A DNA stretch of 64,000 bases from Flavobacteriaceae bacterium MAR_2010_72 (GTDB lineage Bacteria; Bacteroidota; Bacteroidia; Flavobacteriales; Flavobacteriaceae). The position numbers and the translations under genes are program-made. Below are positions 48,125 to 55,725 of the stretch, piece after piece (the first letter of the stretch is position 1; every line of letters starts with the position of its first letter). The stretch spans positions 2,430,001-2,494,000 of the forward strand of contig QXCW01000002.1 in the NCBI GenBank assembly GCA_003550275.1, in the 5' to 3' direction. The notes under the pieces were generated by a model. That model was given only the letters and a program-made list of their open reading frames with translations, was not told the DNA's origin and did no database searches.

Positions 48125-48763
48125 ATGAAAATACTTTCAACAAACACTGCCGAACCAAAAACAATAGAATGGAATGGCAGAACTGTGACCACCGGAATTT
48201 TTAAAATTCCAACAAACACCCCAATATATTTGGATGTTGAATCTGTTAAAAATGATGAAATATCAGATCGAAAGGTCCACGGTGGTGAATTTAAAGCCTG
48301 CTATCTTTTTTCAGCCGATCAATATCCGTATTGGAAAAATTTATATCCAAACCTAAAATGGAACTATGGTATGTTTGGGGAAAACTTGACCGTTAAGGGT
48401 TTGAATGAAAAGCATATTCATATAGGCGATATTTATAAAATAGGGACAGCGATTGTGCAAGTGACACAACCCAGAGAACCATGTTATAAACTTGGAGTGA
48501 AATTTGGAAATCAGGCCGTACTCAAAGAATTTATTTCACACGGTTATCCTGGAACTTATGTCAGGATTCTAGAAAAAGGTTTTGTTTCTGTTGGTGATCG
48601 CATCGATTTAATTCAGAAAGCATCAGAGCGCGTAAGCACTTATGATTTCTTCAATTTACTTTATTCAAAAGAAAAAGACCTAGCTTTATTAACTTCAATA
48701 GTTAGCAATGAAGCCCTTCCAATTAAAAAGCGTTTAAAATTAAGTGCCTTTCTTAAAACCTAA
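48125..48763 (+). CDS. MOSC-domain protein
   Basis: 212 aa. MOSC features: RTVTTGIFKIPTN, SDRKVHGGEFKACYLFSADQYPYW, WNYGMFGENLTVKGLNE, and the conserved Cys in VTQPREPCYKLGVKFG. The YiiM-like subgroup carries out N-hydroxylated-compound reduction with a molybdenum cofactor; activity here is inferred only. The last 50 residues form a helical tail. It lies 39 bp upstream of the DEAD-box helicase gene, which seems to have its own promoter. Confidence 0.9.
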   Translation: MKILSTNTAEPKTIEWNGRTVTTGIFKIPTNTPIYLDVESVKNDEISDRKVHGGEFKACYLFSADQYPYWKNLYPNLKWNYGMFGENLTVKGLNEKHIHIGDIYKIGTAIVQVTQPREPCYKLGVKFGNQAVLKEFISHGYPGTYVRILEKGFVSVGDRIDLIQKASERVSTYDFFNLLYSKEKDLALLTSIVSNEALPIKKRLKLSAFLKT

Positions 48764-48778
48764 TGTAACACTTTAACA

Positions 48779-48786
48779 TATCTTTG
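48779..48786 (+). promoter_or_regulatory. -7 promoter element of the DEAD-box helicase gene
   Basis: TATCTTTG matches TAnnTTTG, 16 bp before the helicase ATG. The -33 region has no clear TTTG. Confidence 0.45.
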
Positions 48787-48802
48787 CCTCAAATTTCAAT
48801 GC

Positions 48803-50038
48803 ATGCAATTTAAAGATCTTAATCTTAACAAACCTATTGTAAAAGGCCTCGAAGAGGCTGGATATCATGAACCTACATTAGTTCAAGAGAAAACGATTCC
48901 ATTAGTACTTGAGAAAAAAGACGTCCTGACAACGGCACAAACAGGCACTGGAAAAACGGCAGCCTTTGCCTTGCCCATTTTACAATTGTTGTTTGATAAA
49001 CAAGATGCTCCTAAAAAAGGAAAAAAATTGCGAGCTCTCATAGTAAGTCCGACAAGGGAATTGGCAGTACAAATTGGAGACAGTTTTAAAACCTACGGCA
49101 AACATACTAACTTAAGATCAACAGTAATTTTCGGTGGCACAAGTATAGAGCCCCAAATTGATATATTAAGAAAAGGGGTTGATATTTTAATTGCCACTCC
49201 TGGCCGCTTATTGGACCTACACAAACAAGACATCATAAATCTCGATTATATTGAAATCTTGGTTTTAGATGAAGCCGATTTAATGTTAGACATGGGGTTT
49301 ATTGACGATGTCAAAAAAATTGAGCGACTTTGCCCGGAGCAAAAGCAAATACTATTGTTTTCGGCCACAATGCCTTACAAAGTGGAACAACTGGCAAACA
49401 GCATTTTAAAATCACCTGAACGTATAGAAGTGACTCCAACTTCTTCAGCCGCAAAGGATGTGAGCCAAATATTATATTATGTTCCTAAACGGAATAAAAT
49501 TGAGCTCTGTTTGCATCTTTTAAGAAATACAATTAAAGGGAGCATTCTCATATTTAGACGTACCAAGTTTGGTGTTGATAAACTTGAACAAACCTTAATT
49601 AAAAATGGTTACAAAGTTGAAACCTTACATGGAGATAAAACTCAAAGTGATCGACAAACCGCTTTAAATAAATTTAAGAACGGCTATGTTTCTATTTTGA
49701 TTGCTACCGATGTAGCCGCTCGTGGTATTGATATTAACGAGTTAGATGCGGTTATAAATTTTGATATGCCTAACGTTCCTGAAACCTATGTGCATCGAAT
49801 TGGTAGAACTGGTCGTGCAGGAAATATTGGGACAGCCTATTCACTATGTTCGGCAGATGAGAAGGCTTATATTAAAACCATTCAACAGCTCATCAATGTA
49901 CAGATTCCTGTTGAAGATGAGCATCCTTATCCATTAGACCCTAAGGCAAAACCGATTGTGCACAAAAAGAAAGGAAGCAAACACAAAAAGGGTCGAAAAA
50001 GTGAAGCATCCAAAAAGAAGAAAAAGCGCTGGTATTAA
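48803..50038 (+). CDS. DEAD-box RNA helicase (RhlE-like)
   Basis: 411 aa. Motifs in order: Q motif (HEPTLVQEKTIP), I AQTGTGKTAAFALP, Ia VSPTRELAVQI, II VLDEADLMLDMGF, III LLFSATMP, IV SILIFRRTKFGVD, V ATDVAARGIDI and VI YVHRIGRTGRAG. The C-terminal 40 residues are very Lys-rich (KKGSKHKKGRKSEASKKKKK), typical of RhlE-type helicases binding RNA non-specifically. Likely roles are ribosome assembly or mRNA turnover. Convergent with the anti-sigma gene 13 bp away. Confidence 0.95.
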   Translation: MQFKDLNLNKPIVKGLEEAGYHEPTLVQEKTIPLVLEKKDVLTTAQTGTGKTAAFALPILQLLFDKQDAPKKGKKLRALIVSPTRELAVQIGDSFKTYGKHTNLRSTVIFGGTSIEPQIDILRKGVDILIATPGRLLDLHKQDIINLDYIEILVLDEADLMLDMGFIDDVKKIERLCPEQKQILLFSATMPYKVEQLANSILKSPERIEVTPTSSAAKDVSQILYYVPKRNKIELCLHLLRNTIKGSILIFRRTKFGVDKLEQTLIKNGYKVETLHGDKTQSDRQTALNKFKNGYVSILIATDVAARGIDINELDAVINFDMPNVPETYVHRIGRTGRAGNIGTAYSLCSADEKAYIKTIQQLINVQIPVEDEHPYPLDPKAKPIVHKKKGSKHKKGRKSEASKKKKKRWY

Positions 50039-50051
50039 TATTTTGTTCCGT

Positions 50052-50441
50052 TTAACGCTTATCTAGATAACGTTTCAAGATTGGTGTTTGAATACCGAGC
50101 ATCACTGCAAACATAAGTAAGGTATACATTGTGGTTTGAGAGATTTTAATTCCTGAAAAAAGACTAGAAACTTTATTGAAATTAAGTTTTTCTAACCAGT
50201 TAATTTCAATAGTCTCCCCTATAAACATACTATAACCAATCCAACCAAGTGTTAAGGCGAATAGTGCAATTAATATATTTTTTGGAATCAGAGGCTTATA
50301 CACGGTTACATTAGATTTTGAAGTAACCGATACCTGATGCATTACTTTTGATGTAAAATCGACTGAAGGTGACTCTAAAGATGCATCCTTCATCAATTTA
50401 TCCACAACATGTTCGATATCCTTATTTGTGTTCTTTTTCAT
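50052..50441 (-). CDS. Probable membrane anti-sigma factor
   Basis: 129 aa from the ATG at 50441; an upstream in-frame start at 50465 lies deeper in the sigma gene and is less likely. About 70 cytoplasmic residues (KDIEHVVDKLMKDASLESPS, then FTSKVMHQV) precede two hydrophobic segments (ILIALFALTLGWIGYSMF and MYTLLMFAVMLGIQTPI). Small size, position directly behind an ECF sigma gene with a 20-bp overlap, and a membrane-anchored form suggest an anti-sigma factor. No zinc-binding HxxxCxxC is present. Confidence 0.72.
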   Translation of the reverse strand: MKKNTNKDIEHVVDKLMKDASLESPSVDFTSKVMHQVSVTSKSNVTVYKPLIPKNILIALFALTLGWIGYSMFIGETIEINWLEKLNFNKVSSLFSGIKISQTTMYTLLMFAVMLGIQTPILKRYLDKR

Positions 50442-51009
50442 AATACTCAATAAGTTCTGGTTCAATTCGTTCTTTTAAAATACCTGCCAACTTTTTTCTG
50501 GCTCTAAACAGTTTCACTTTAACATTGTTAGGAGTTAAACCTATAATTGATGAAATTTCTTCTAAAGACTGATCTTCGAAATAAAATAATGTCAGTAAAA
50601 AACTATCATCACTTGGCAATTGATTTAAACACTCCTGAATGGCTTGTTTACGTTCTTCTTCAACCAAATCATCAAAGGCATTGTTGCTTGTTTTTATATA
50701 ATTTGATGTGTGATTGTTGATTTCAACTTCATTATATTTTCGTTTATTGCTTTTAATTTTATCCAAACATGAATTGTAAGCCACTTTATAAATCCAGGTT
50801 GAAAATTTTGAACCTCCTTTGAATTTATCCAACGATTTAAAAACCTTTATAAAGGTGTCTTGTGCAACTTCTTCAGCCTCTTCTCTATGCTTCATCATGC
50901 GCAGCGCCAATGTAAACACTAAATCTTTATAACGGTCAACTAACACTGCAAAAGCATTAGTATTGCCGTCAATTACTTGATTGATGATTATTTGGTCGTT
51001 GCTGGTCAT
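50422..51009 (-). CDS. ECF-family RNA polymerase sigma factor
   Basis: 195 aa. Region 2 is VDRYKDLVFTLALRMMKHREEAEEVAQDTFIKVF (key part AEEVAQDTFIKVFKSLDKF), with STWIYKVAYNSCLDKIK for region 2.4. Region 4.2 is LEEISSIIGLTPNNVKVKLFRARKKL. It would direct polymerase to GTAAC/CGTC-type promoters. The upstream gap holds two such facing modules, one reading into this gene (autoregulation) and one into the DUF6249 gene. The next gene, a likely anti-sigma factor, overlaps it by 20 bp. Confidence 0.95.
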   Translation of the reverse strand: MTSNDQIIINQVIDGNTNAFAVLVDRYKDLVFTLALRMMKHREEAEEVAQDTFIKVFKSLDKFKGGSKFSTWIYKVAYNSCLDKIKSNKRKYNEVEINNHTSNYIKTSNNAFDDLVEEERKQAIQECLNQLPSDDSFLLTLFYFEDQSLEEISSIIGLTPNNVKVKLFRARKKLAGILKERIEPELIEYYEKEHK

Positions 51010-51020
51010 TTTAAAAGTAA

Positions 51021-51046
51021 GACGACCATTTTGTAATTAGGGTTAC
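51021..51046 (-). promoter_or_regulatory. ECF-type promoter reading into the sigma gene
   Basis: On the minus strand TTTGTAACC (GTAACC at 51046-51041), 14 bp, GTCGTC (51026-51021). The predicted start of transcription is within about 10 bp of the sigma ATG at 51009, giving a very short leader. It is a near mirror copy of the module at 51080-51105. Confidence 0.65.
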
Positions 51047-51079
51047 AAACTTTTAAAAGAAAAATAATCAAGTCATTTT

Positions 51080-51105
51080 GTAACCTAATTTCAAAAGCTG
51101 TCGTC
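51080..51105 (+). promoter_or_regulatory. ECF-type promoter reading into the DUF6249 gene
   Basis: TTTTGTAACC (GTAACC at 51080-51085), 14 bp, GTCGTC (51100-51105), 47 bp before the ATG at 51152. Spacing is identical to the facing module, and the spacers also share TAATT and CAAAA. Confidence 0.65.
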
Positions 51106-51151
51106 ATAAGCAATAAACACATTAAAATTAATCAATTAAAAACAAACAGTT

Positions 51152-51496
51152 ATGGAAGCATTAATAGTTTTTATCATCTTTGGTTCAATATTCGCTATTG
51201 CCTACTTGTACTTTTCAACACGTAATAAAGAACGTCTGGCCTTAATAGAAAAAGGTGCCGATGCCAGTATTTTTGTCAAAGGAAAGCGCGAACACACCGC
51301 TCCTATTTGGAAAGTACTTATTTTAAATCTTGCCCTTTTACTTATGGGTATTGGTTTGGGTACTTTTATCGCTTCATTGCTAGACACCTACTCTACTTTA
51401 GATAATGATGCGGTTTATCCTGCAATTATTTTCTTTATGGCTGGTATAGGCTTGTTTATTGGTTTCCATATGACTAAAAATTTAGATAAGGAATAA
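51152..51496 (+). CDS. DUF6249-type small membrane protein
   Basis: 114 aa. A membrane helix at the start (LIVFIIFGSIFAIAYLYF) is followed by STRNKERLALIEKGADASIFVKG, the family mark, then two further helices (VLILNLALLLMGIGLGTFIA and AIIFFMAGIGLFIGFHM). It diverges from an ECF sigma gene and carries a matching ECF-type promoter, so it is a likely member of that regulon, perhaps an envelope-stress effector. The function is unknown. Followed by a strong terminator. Confidence 0.82.
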   Translation: MEALIVFIIFGSIFAIAYLYFSTRNKERLALIEKGADASIFVKGKREHTAPIWKVLILNLALLLMGIGLGTFIASLLDTYSTLDNDAVYPAIIFFMAGIGLFIGFHMTKNLDKE

Positions 51497-51514
51497 CATT
51501 TAGCAACCAACCAG

Positions 51515-51547
51515 AAAAACTGCTATCTTAATTGATAGCAGTTTTTT
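51515..51547 (+). terminator. Terminator of the DUF6249 gene
   Basis: Perfect stem AAAAACTGCTATC / GATAGCAGTTTTT with a 6-nt loop and further T residues, about 20 bp after the stop. Confidence 0.92.
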
Positions 51548-51603
51548 TATGCTTACACATTTAGTAAAGAATTGTATCTTTAAAGCAATAAATAATTGAA
51601 CAC

Positions 51604-52581
51604 ATTAAACTACACGGCCTCATATGTTATTTATGGTTTGTTGGTACAGCTGTTGCCCAAACCTCTATTCTTGAACAACAAACCCAAAAACCTGTATCCT
51701 ATGCTACGGTGTCGTTTGGCAATGGTTATGGGACTTTTGCTGATGATGATGGGGTATTCTTCTATTCAAAAAAACTTTATCCAGATGTTGATTCTTTACA
51801 TATTTCCGCTTTAGGATATAAAGATTTAACGATAAGTACGGACAATTTACCTTCTATTCTTTATTTGGAAACCCAAGCTGATGAACTCGATGAGATTTTA
51901 ATTAGTGTGAAAGTGGATAGAAAATTTAGCGAAGAAACACTCAAACCTTATTTAGATGATGATTACTACCATTGTTGGTTGCCTACCATAGAATCTGAAA
52001 TTGCAGTGTTCTTTCCAAACACTAATGAGCAACTCACTAAAATTACCAACATCCATTTTCCAATTACTTTAGAATCCAAAGATTGGGAAAAACGCAAGCG
52101 AAAAAACGCCGATAAAAAACCTTTTTCAACACTGTTTAAGGTTAAGTTTTACAAAAACAATAATGGAATTCCAGGAGAATCATTGACATATGATAATATT
52201 GTGTTTAGGGCTACAGAAAAAAATGGCGATAATTTTAATCTAGATGTGACCAATAATAATTTATTTGTTCCTGCAAATGGTTTTTTTGTCTCCATTCAGG
52301 TATTAGGATATACTGACAAAGTTGGAAAACTGCTTCCGAATAAAAAATACAAAGAAATTAAGTCAGGTAATGGCGTAGTTAAAATCCCTACCAACTTTAG
52401 ACCGCTTTTACCCTTTACCAACAAGATTACTGCCAATCGTACTTTTATAAAACGGGTGTTTTTAAATGATAACAAATGGATTCAATTTATGACCGGAAAC
52501 ATTAATGATTCCAGTCTTTTACGAGCCGGGCTTAACAATTATGGTGTTGGTGTCACCTATAGAATTTATAAAGATGACTAA
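51604..52581 (+). CDS. Exported carboxypeptidase-regulatory-like domain protein, probable ATT start
   Basis: 325 aa if translation starts at the ATT at 51604. The first conventional in-frame start is a GTG at 51709, which would remove a convincing signal peptide (KLHGLICYLWFVGTAVAQT) and the first strand of the CarbopepD_reg domain (ILEQQTQKPVSYATVSFGNG). The stop before the ATT is at 51589, and no ATG, GTG or TTG lies in frame between. Residues about 20-100 form the beta-sandwich domain; the rest has no recognised family. The DoxX-like gene overlaps its end by 8 bp. Confidence 0.72.
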   Translation: MKLHGLICYLWFVGTAVAQTSILEQQTQKPVSYATVSFGNGYGTFADDDGVFFYSKKLYPDVDSLHISALGYKDLTISTDNLPSILYLETQADELDEILISVKVDRKFSEETLKPYLDDDYYHCWLPTIESEIAVFFPNTNEQLTKITNIHFPITLESKDWEKRKRKNADKKPFSTLFKVKFYKNNNGIPGESLTYDNIVFRATEKNGDNFNLDVTNNNLFVPANGFFVSIQVLGYTDKVGKLLPNKKYKEIKSGNGVVKIPTNFRPLLPFTNKITANRTFIKRVFLNDNKWIQFMTGNINDSSLLRAGLNNYGVGVTYRIYKDD

Positions 52582-52927
52582 CCCTTGGCATTTGTATTTA
52601 ATGGCGTCACTTTATGTGTTTGCTGGTATAATGCATTTTATAAAACCCAAATTATATTTACGCATCATGCCGAGGTACTTGCCTAACCATAAGTTGTTGG
52701 TTATTTTAAGTGGTTTAGCTGAAGTGATTCTTGGGATTGGCCTTTGTTTCGAGGCCACTAAATTACTTGCCATTTATGGAATTATGGCGATGCTTATACT
52801 ATTTTTACTGGTTCACTTTTATATGCTATCCAGTAAAAAAGCAGGTGCCGGAATACCAAGATGGATTTTGATTTTACGCATTCCTCTACAATTTGCTTTA
52901 ATGTATTGGGCCTATACCTATTTATAA
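52574..52927 (+). CDS. DoxX-like small membrane protein
   Basis: 117 aa from the ATG at 52574, chosen over an earlier in-frame ATG that lies inside the preceding gene. Four membrane segments are visible (HLYLMASLYVFAGIMHF, LLVILSGLAEVILGIGLCF, LLAIYGIMAMLILFLLVHF, ILILRIPLQFALMYWAYTYL), with the DoxX-type YVFAGIMHFIKPKLYLRIMP at the start. The role is unknown. Its ATG overlaps the upstream stop, so translation is probably coupled. Confidence 0.82.
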   Translation: MTNPWHLYLMASLYVFAGIMHFIKPKLYLRIMPRYLPNHKLLVILSGLAEVILGIGLCFEATKLLAIYGIMAMLILFLLVHFYMLSSKKAGAGIPRWILILRIPLQFALMYWAYTYL

Positions 52928-52936
52928 AAAGCTCAA

Positions 52937-53617
52937 CTACTCTACTTCAAAATCAAAATATGTGTCTGGAAATGGTTCATCGCGCAATGTAAAATGCCAC
53001 CATTCTTGAGGATAATTTCTAAATCCATGTTTTAGCATTATACTTTGTAATAACTGTCTGTTTTGTTTTTGGGCTTCGGTAATCTGCTCATATGCAACCC
53101 AAGACTGTTCACCAAAAAAATCGTAAGGACTTCCCATATCTAAAGGTTCGCTTGTTATACCGTCAATAATAGTCAAATCCAAAGTACTACCTCTACTATG
53201 TCCAGATCGAGATGCGATGTAACCATCCCGAAATAAAAAACGCTTATCAACATCTGGATAAAACTCTTGTTTGTTAATGGTATCGGCTAAATCTTTGGCC
53301 CATTCAATAAAATGATTTACCGCTCGCTGTGGTCGGTAACCATCATAAACCTTTAAACATAAATTTTGCTGCTGAAGTTCATTCTGCACTTTTTTAAGGG
53401 CATTCGCTGTTTCAAAAGTAACAATCAATTTGTTGGCTTTGTAACCTTCAATGGTATCCCCTACGAAATTATGACTGGAAAAATACCTCAATTCCACATC
53501 CAAATCCGCAATCACATCTTTAGCATAAACAAATCCTTCTGGAAGTTGAGCCTCATTAAGACTGTTGAATGCAAAAGTGAACGCTACTAAAAGACATATG
53601 ACAATTTTGTGCTTCAT
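52937..53617 (-). CDS. D-alanyl-D-alanine dipeptidase (M15 family, VanX/DdpX-like)
   Basis: 226 aa with a signal peptide (IVICLLVAFTFAFNSLNEA), so periplasmic. Zinc and catalytic motifs are SGHSRGSTLDLTII (SxHxxGxxxD), PQEWWHFTL (ExxWH) and the arginine in YDGYRPQRAV. These match D-Ala-D-Ala dipeptidases. It stands alone without vanHA or a VanRS system, so cell-wall peptide recycling is more likely than antibiotic resistance. It is divergent from alkB across a 33-bp gap that holds a perfect inverted repeat. Confidence 0.93.
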   Translation of the reverse strand: MKHKIVICLLVAFTFAFNSLNEAQLPEGFVYAKDVIADLDVELRYFSSHNFVGDTIEGYKANKLIVTFETANALKKVQNELQQQNLCLKVYDGYRPQRAVNHFIEWAKDLADTINKQEFYPDVDKRFLFRDGYIASRSGHSRGSTLDLTIIDGITSEPLDMGSPYDFFGEQSWVAYEQITEAQKQNRQLLQSIMLKHGFRNYPQEWWHFTLRDEPFPDTYFDFEVE

Positions 53618-53625
53618 TTTATATA

Positions 53626-53650
53626 GGCTAATTTAGATAAAAAATTAGCC
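53626..53650. promoter_or_regulatory. Perfect inverted repeat in the dipeptidase-alkB gap
   Basis: GGCTAATTT, 7-bp spacer, AAATTAGCC, a perfect 9-bp inverted repeat ending exactly at the alkB ATG. It fills 25 of the 33 bp between the divergent genes, as an operator would. Confidence 0.6.
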
Positions 53651-54256
53651 ATGAACTTGATTTCAAATGAAAAAAAGCATTTAATTCTCCCTGATGCTGA
53701 AGTCATTTACATTCCTGGATTTTATTCTTCTGAAAAGGCACGGCACTATTTCAACATTTTAAAAACTTCTGTAAACTGGCAACAGGATGATATTAAAATT
53801 TTTGGAAAAACTTACAAGCAACCTCGATTAACCGCATTGCATAGCAATAATGGCCAAACCTACTCCTACTCTAATATTGTGATGACACCTGAAGTATTTA
53901 CCACAGAACTCATCGAAATCAAGAAAGATGTTGAAGCCGTTTCCAAACAGAACTTTACAACAGTACTTCTAAATCTGTATAGAGACGGGAATGATAGTAA
54001 TGGCTGGCATGCTGATAATGAAAAGGAATTAGGTAAAAATCCCGTCATCGCTTCATTAAGTCTTGGTGAAGCCAGATGGTTTCATTTTAAACACAGAACA
54101 ATTTCTGATCAAAAATACAAGCTACTATTGGAGTCTGGTAGTTTACTTATCATGAAAGGCAGTATGCAACATCATTGGTTACACCAAATACCGAAAACTA
54201 AAAAAGTGGTTGGGGAGCGAATGAATTTAACTTTCAGGACAATTGAAATTGTATAA
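53651..54256 (+). CDS. alkB: AlkB-type Fe(II)/2-oxoglutarate dioxygenase
   Basis: 201 aa. The Fe ligands are in GWHADNEKEL (HxD) and QHHWLHQIPK (second His), and the 2-oxoglutarate Arg in RMNLTFRTI. PRLTALHSNNGQTYSYS is the substrate-lid region of the AlkB2/3-like subgroup. It removes alkyl groups from damaged DNA or RNA bases. Cytoplasmic. The start codon abuts a perfect inverted repeat, and a strong terminator follows. Confidence 0.93.
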   Translation: MNLISNEKKHLILPDAEVIYIPGFYSSEKARHYFNILKTSVNWQQDDIKIFGKTYKQPRLTALHSNNGQTYSYSNIVMTPEVFTTELIEIKKDVEAVSKQNFTTVLLNLYRDGNDSNGWHADNEKELGKNPVIASLSLGEARWFHFKHRTISDQKYKLLLESGSLLIMKGSMQHHWLHQIPKTKKVVGERMNLTFRTIEIV

Positions 54257-54262
54257 AAAGAA

Positions 54263-54290
54263 AAAACCGAGATCCCTCAATCTCGGTTTT
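54263..54290 (+). terminator. Terminator of alkB
   Basis: Perfect 11-bp stem AAAACCGAGAT / ATCTCGGTTTT with a 6-nt loop, just after the stop codon. The T run is only four long before CC. Confidence 0.82.
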
Positions 54291-54427
54291 CCTAATTTGC
54301 TTTTTCTATGTGTAGATTTAGGGTCTCTAATTCCATCAACATAATGCAAATATTAATTAATTAATCCATTGAACTAAAAACTAAATTTTAGTACACTTCA
54401 AATGTAGAATTATATTTCAATAAATCT

Positions 54428-54511
54428 GTTTAAATACATTATTAATCGATGAAATACATTAAATTTTAACATTTACTGATGAAATTTACGATATTATCGA
54501 CGAAATGCACT
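54428..54511 (+). promoter_or_regulatory. Four phased direct repeats, candidate activator sites
   Basis: GTTTAAATACATT at 54428, GATGAAATACATT at 54448, GATGAAATTTACG at 54478 and GACGAAATGCACT at 54499. Distances are 20, 30 and 21 bp, near multiples of the helical turn. The last three share GAYGAAAT. They end 60 bp upstream of the promoter-like elements. Direct repeats about 21 bp apart are typical of LytTR-type regulators; the regulator is not identified. Confidence 0.5.
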
Positions 54512-54570
54512 TGTTTCGAATGCTAATTTTATATTGACAAGCAAATATTTTTACAACTCAATCGTTACTA

Positions 54571-54603
54571 TTGCAACTTAAAAGTTCCTTTTAATTAACT
54601 TTG
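54571..54603 (+). promoter_or_regulatory. Candidate promoter of the alpha/beta hydrolase gene
   Basis: TTG at 54571-54573, 22-bp spacer, TAACTTTG at 54596-54603, a full match to TAnnTTTG. The ATG is 22 bp downstream. Confidence 0.5.
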
Positions 54604-54625
54604 ATCAAAATAGAGATTTGCCTGT

Positions 54626-55567
54626 ATGAAAGTGTTTAGATATTATTTAATAGTTATCCTTCTTGGAATCACTTGGGCTGGATTAGCTCAAGAATTAAAC
54701 TACTCAAGTCAGGACCTTAGTGTGAATACGTTTATAGATGGCACCTTGTTGACTCCAAATGATAAAGAACAGCCTGCACTAGCAATCTTAATAGCTGGAT
54801 CTGGACCAACCGACCGCGATGGAAATCAAAATTTCCTAAAAAACAATACACTTAAAAAATTAGCGCAGAATCTTTCAAACAACGGCATTGCCACTTTTAG
54901 ATATGATAAACGTATTGTAAAACAAATTAGAAAAGGCAATGTGAGTAAAACCATCATGTTTGATGACTTTGTAACCGATGCAATTTCAGTTATTGAGTAT
55001 TTCAAGAATACAAACAGCTATTCTAAAATAGTCGTCATTGGGCATAGTCAAGGAAGTTTGGTTGGGATGCTTGCCGCAAAAGATAAAGCTGACGGATTTA
55101 TTTCTTTAGCTGGCGCTGGGCAACCCATTGATCAAGTTATTATTGAGCAAATTGATAAAACGGCATACATCTATACTGAAGATGCAAAAAAAGCATTCAA
55201 CATTATGCGAAGTGGAAAAACAACGAGTGAATATCCTCCACAGTTAAGTTCAATTTTTGACATATCCATTCAACCTTTTATGATGAATTGGATGAAATAC
55301 AATCCTAAAGATGAAATAGCCACACTTGATATGCCGATTTTAATTATAAATGGTACAAAAGATTTACAGGTAAGCACTGAAGAAGCTCAAAGTTTAAAAA
55401 ATGCATCTCCAAATGCCCAATTTAAACTGATTACCAACATGAATCATGTGTTGTTTATCATTGAAGGAGACGATTTAGAAAACTCTAAATCCTACAATGA
55501 ATCGTTCAGGGCAATATCTCCAGAATTGGTATCAAGTATTACAGATTTCATAGAATCAAATAATTAA
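54626..55567 (+). CDS. Exported alpha/beta hydrolase
   Basis: 313 aa with signal peptide FRYYLIVILLGITWAGLA. Hydrolase features: oxyanion-type ILIAGSGPTDRDGNQNFL, nucleophile elbow VVIGHSQGSLVGML, the acid in LIINGTKDLQVSTEEA and the His in TNMNHVLFIIEG. The GSGPTDRDGN pattern resembles acyl-CoA thioester or serine aminopeptidase-like exported hydrolases of Bacteroidota. The substrate is unknown. It has a dedicated promoter region with phased repeats. Confidence 0.9.
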   Translation: MKVFRYYLIVILLGITWAGLAQELNYSSQDLSVNTFIDGTLLTPNDKEQPALAILIAGSGPTDRDGNQNFLKNNTLKKLAQNLSNNGIATFRYDKRIVKQIRKGNVSKTIMFDDFVTDAISVIEYFKNTNSYSKIVVIGHSQGSLVGMLAAKDKADGFISLAGAGQPIDQVIIEQIDKTAYIYTEDAKKAFNIMRSGKTTSEYPPQLSSIFDISIQPFMMNWMKYNPKDEIATLDMPILIINGTKDLQVSTEEAQSLKNASPNAQFKLITNMNHVLFIIEGDDLENSKSYNESFRAISPELVSSITDFIESNN

Positions 55568-55633
55568 ATCCCATACTTTTTAACATGTTTTTTTATCGGT
55601 AAAAGGAGACGATTTATCTATTGAATTCATGTT

Positions 55634-55669
55634 TTATCGAAAAAAAGAAGGGCATTAGCGAATAAATGA
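55634..55669 (+). promoter_or_regulatory. 21-bp-spaced direct repeat before the beta-barrel gene
   Basis: TTATCGAAAAAAAGA (55634-55648) and TTAGCGAATAAATGA (55655-55669) match at 12 of 15 positions with a 21-bp period. A further TTTTATCGG occurs at 55591, 41 bp before its counterpart. The TATCGA core recalls the ATCGAnGAAAT repeats about 1.1 kb upstream. Confidence 0.45.
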
Positions 55670-55725
55670 GACATTTTAAGGAGTAGTTTATAGATTTAAG
55701 CTCATTATACCCAACTACTTAACTT

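Larger units (their letters stand above)
54291..54625 (+). other. Non-coding region before the alpha/beta hydrolase gene
   Basis: 335 bp with no open frame of coding character. It contains four phased direct repeats (54428-54511) and a promoter-like pair (54571-54603). Nothing else was recognised. Confidence 0.6.

Noticed and set aside
51596-51814. TTG-started frame of 72 codons at the start of the carboxypeptidase-regulatory-like gene
   Set aside because: It is a different frame with no recognisable sequence; the frame read from the ATT at 51604 encodes a signal peptide continuous with the domain.
52937-53617. Vancomycin resistance (vanX)
   Set aside because: Motifs match D-Ala-D-Ala dipeptidases, but no vanHA or regulatory genes are present; a Gram-negative cell-wall recycling role is more likely.
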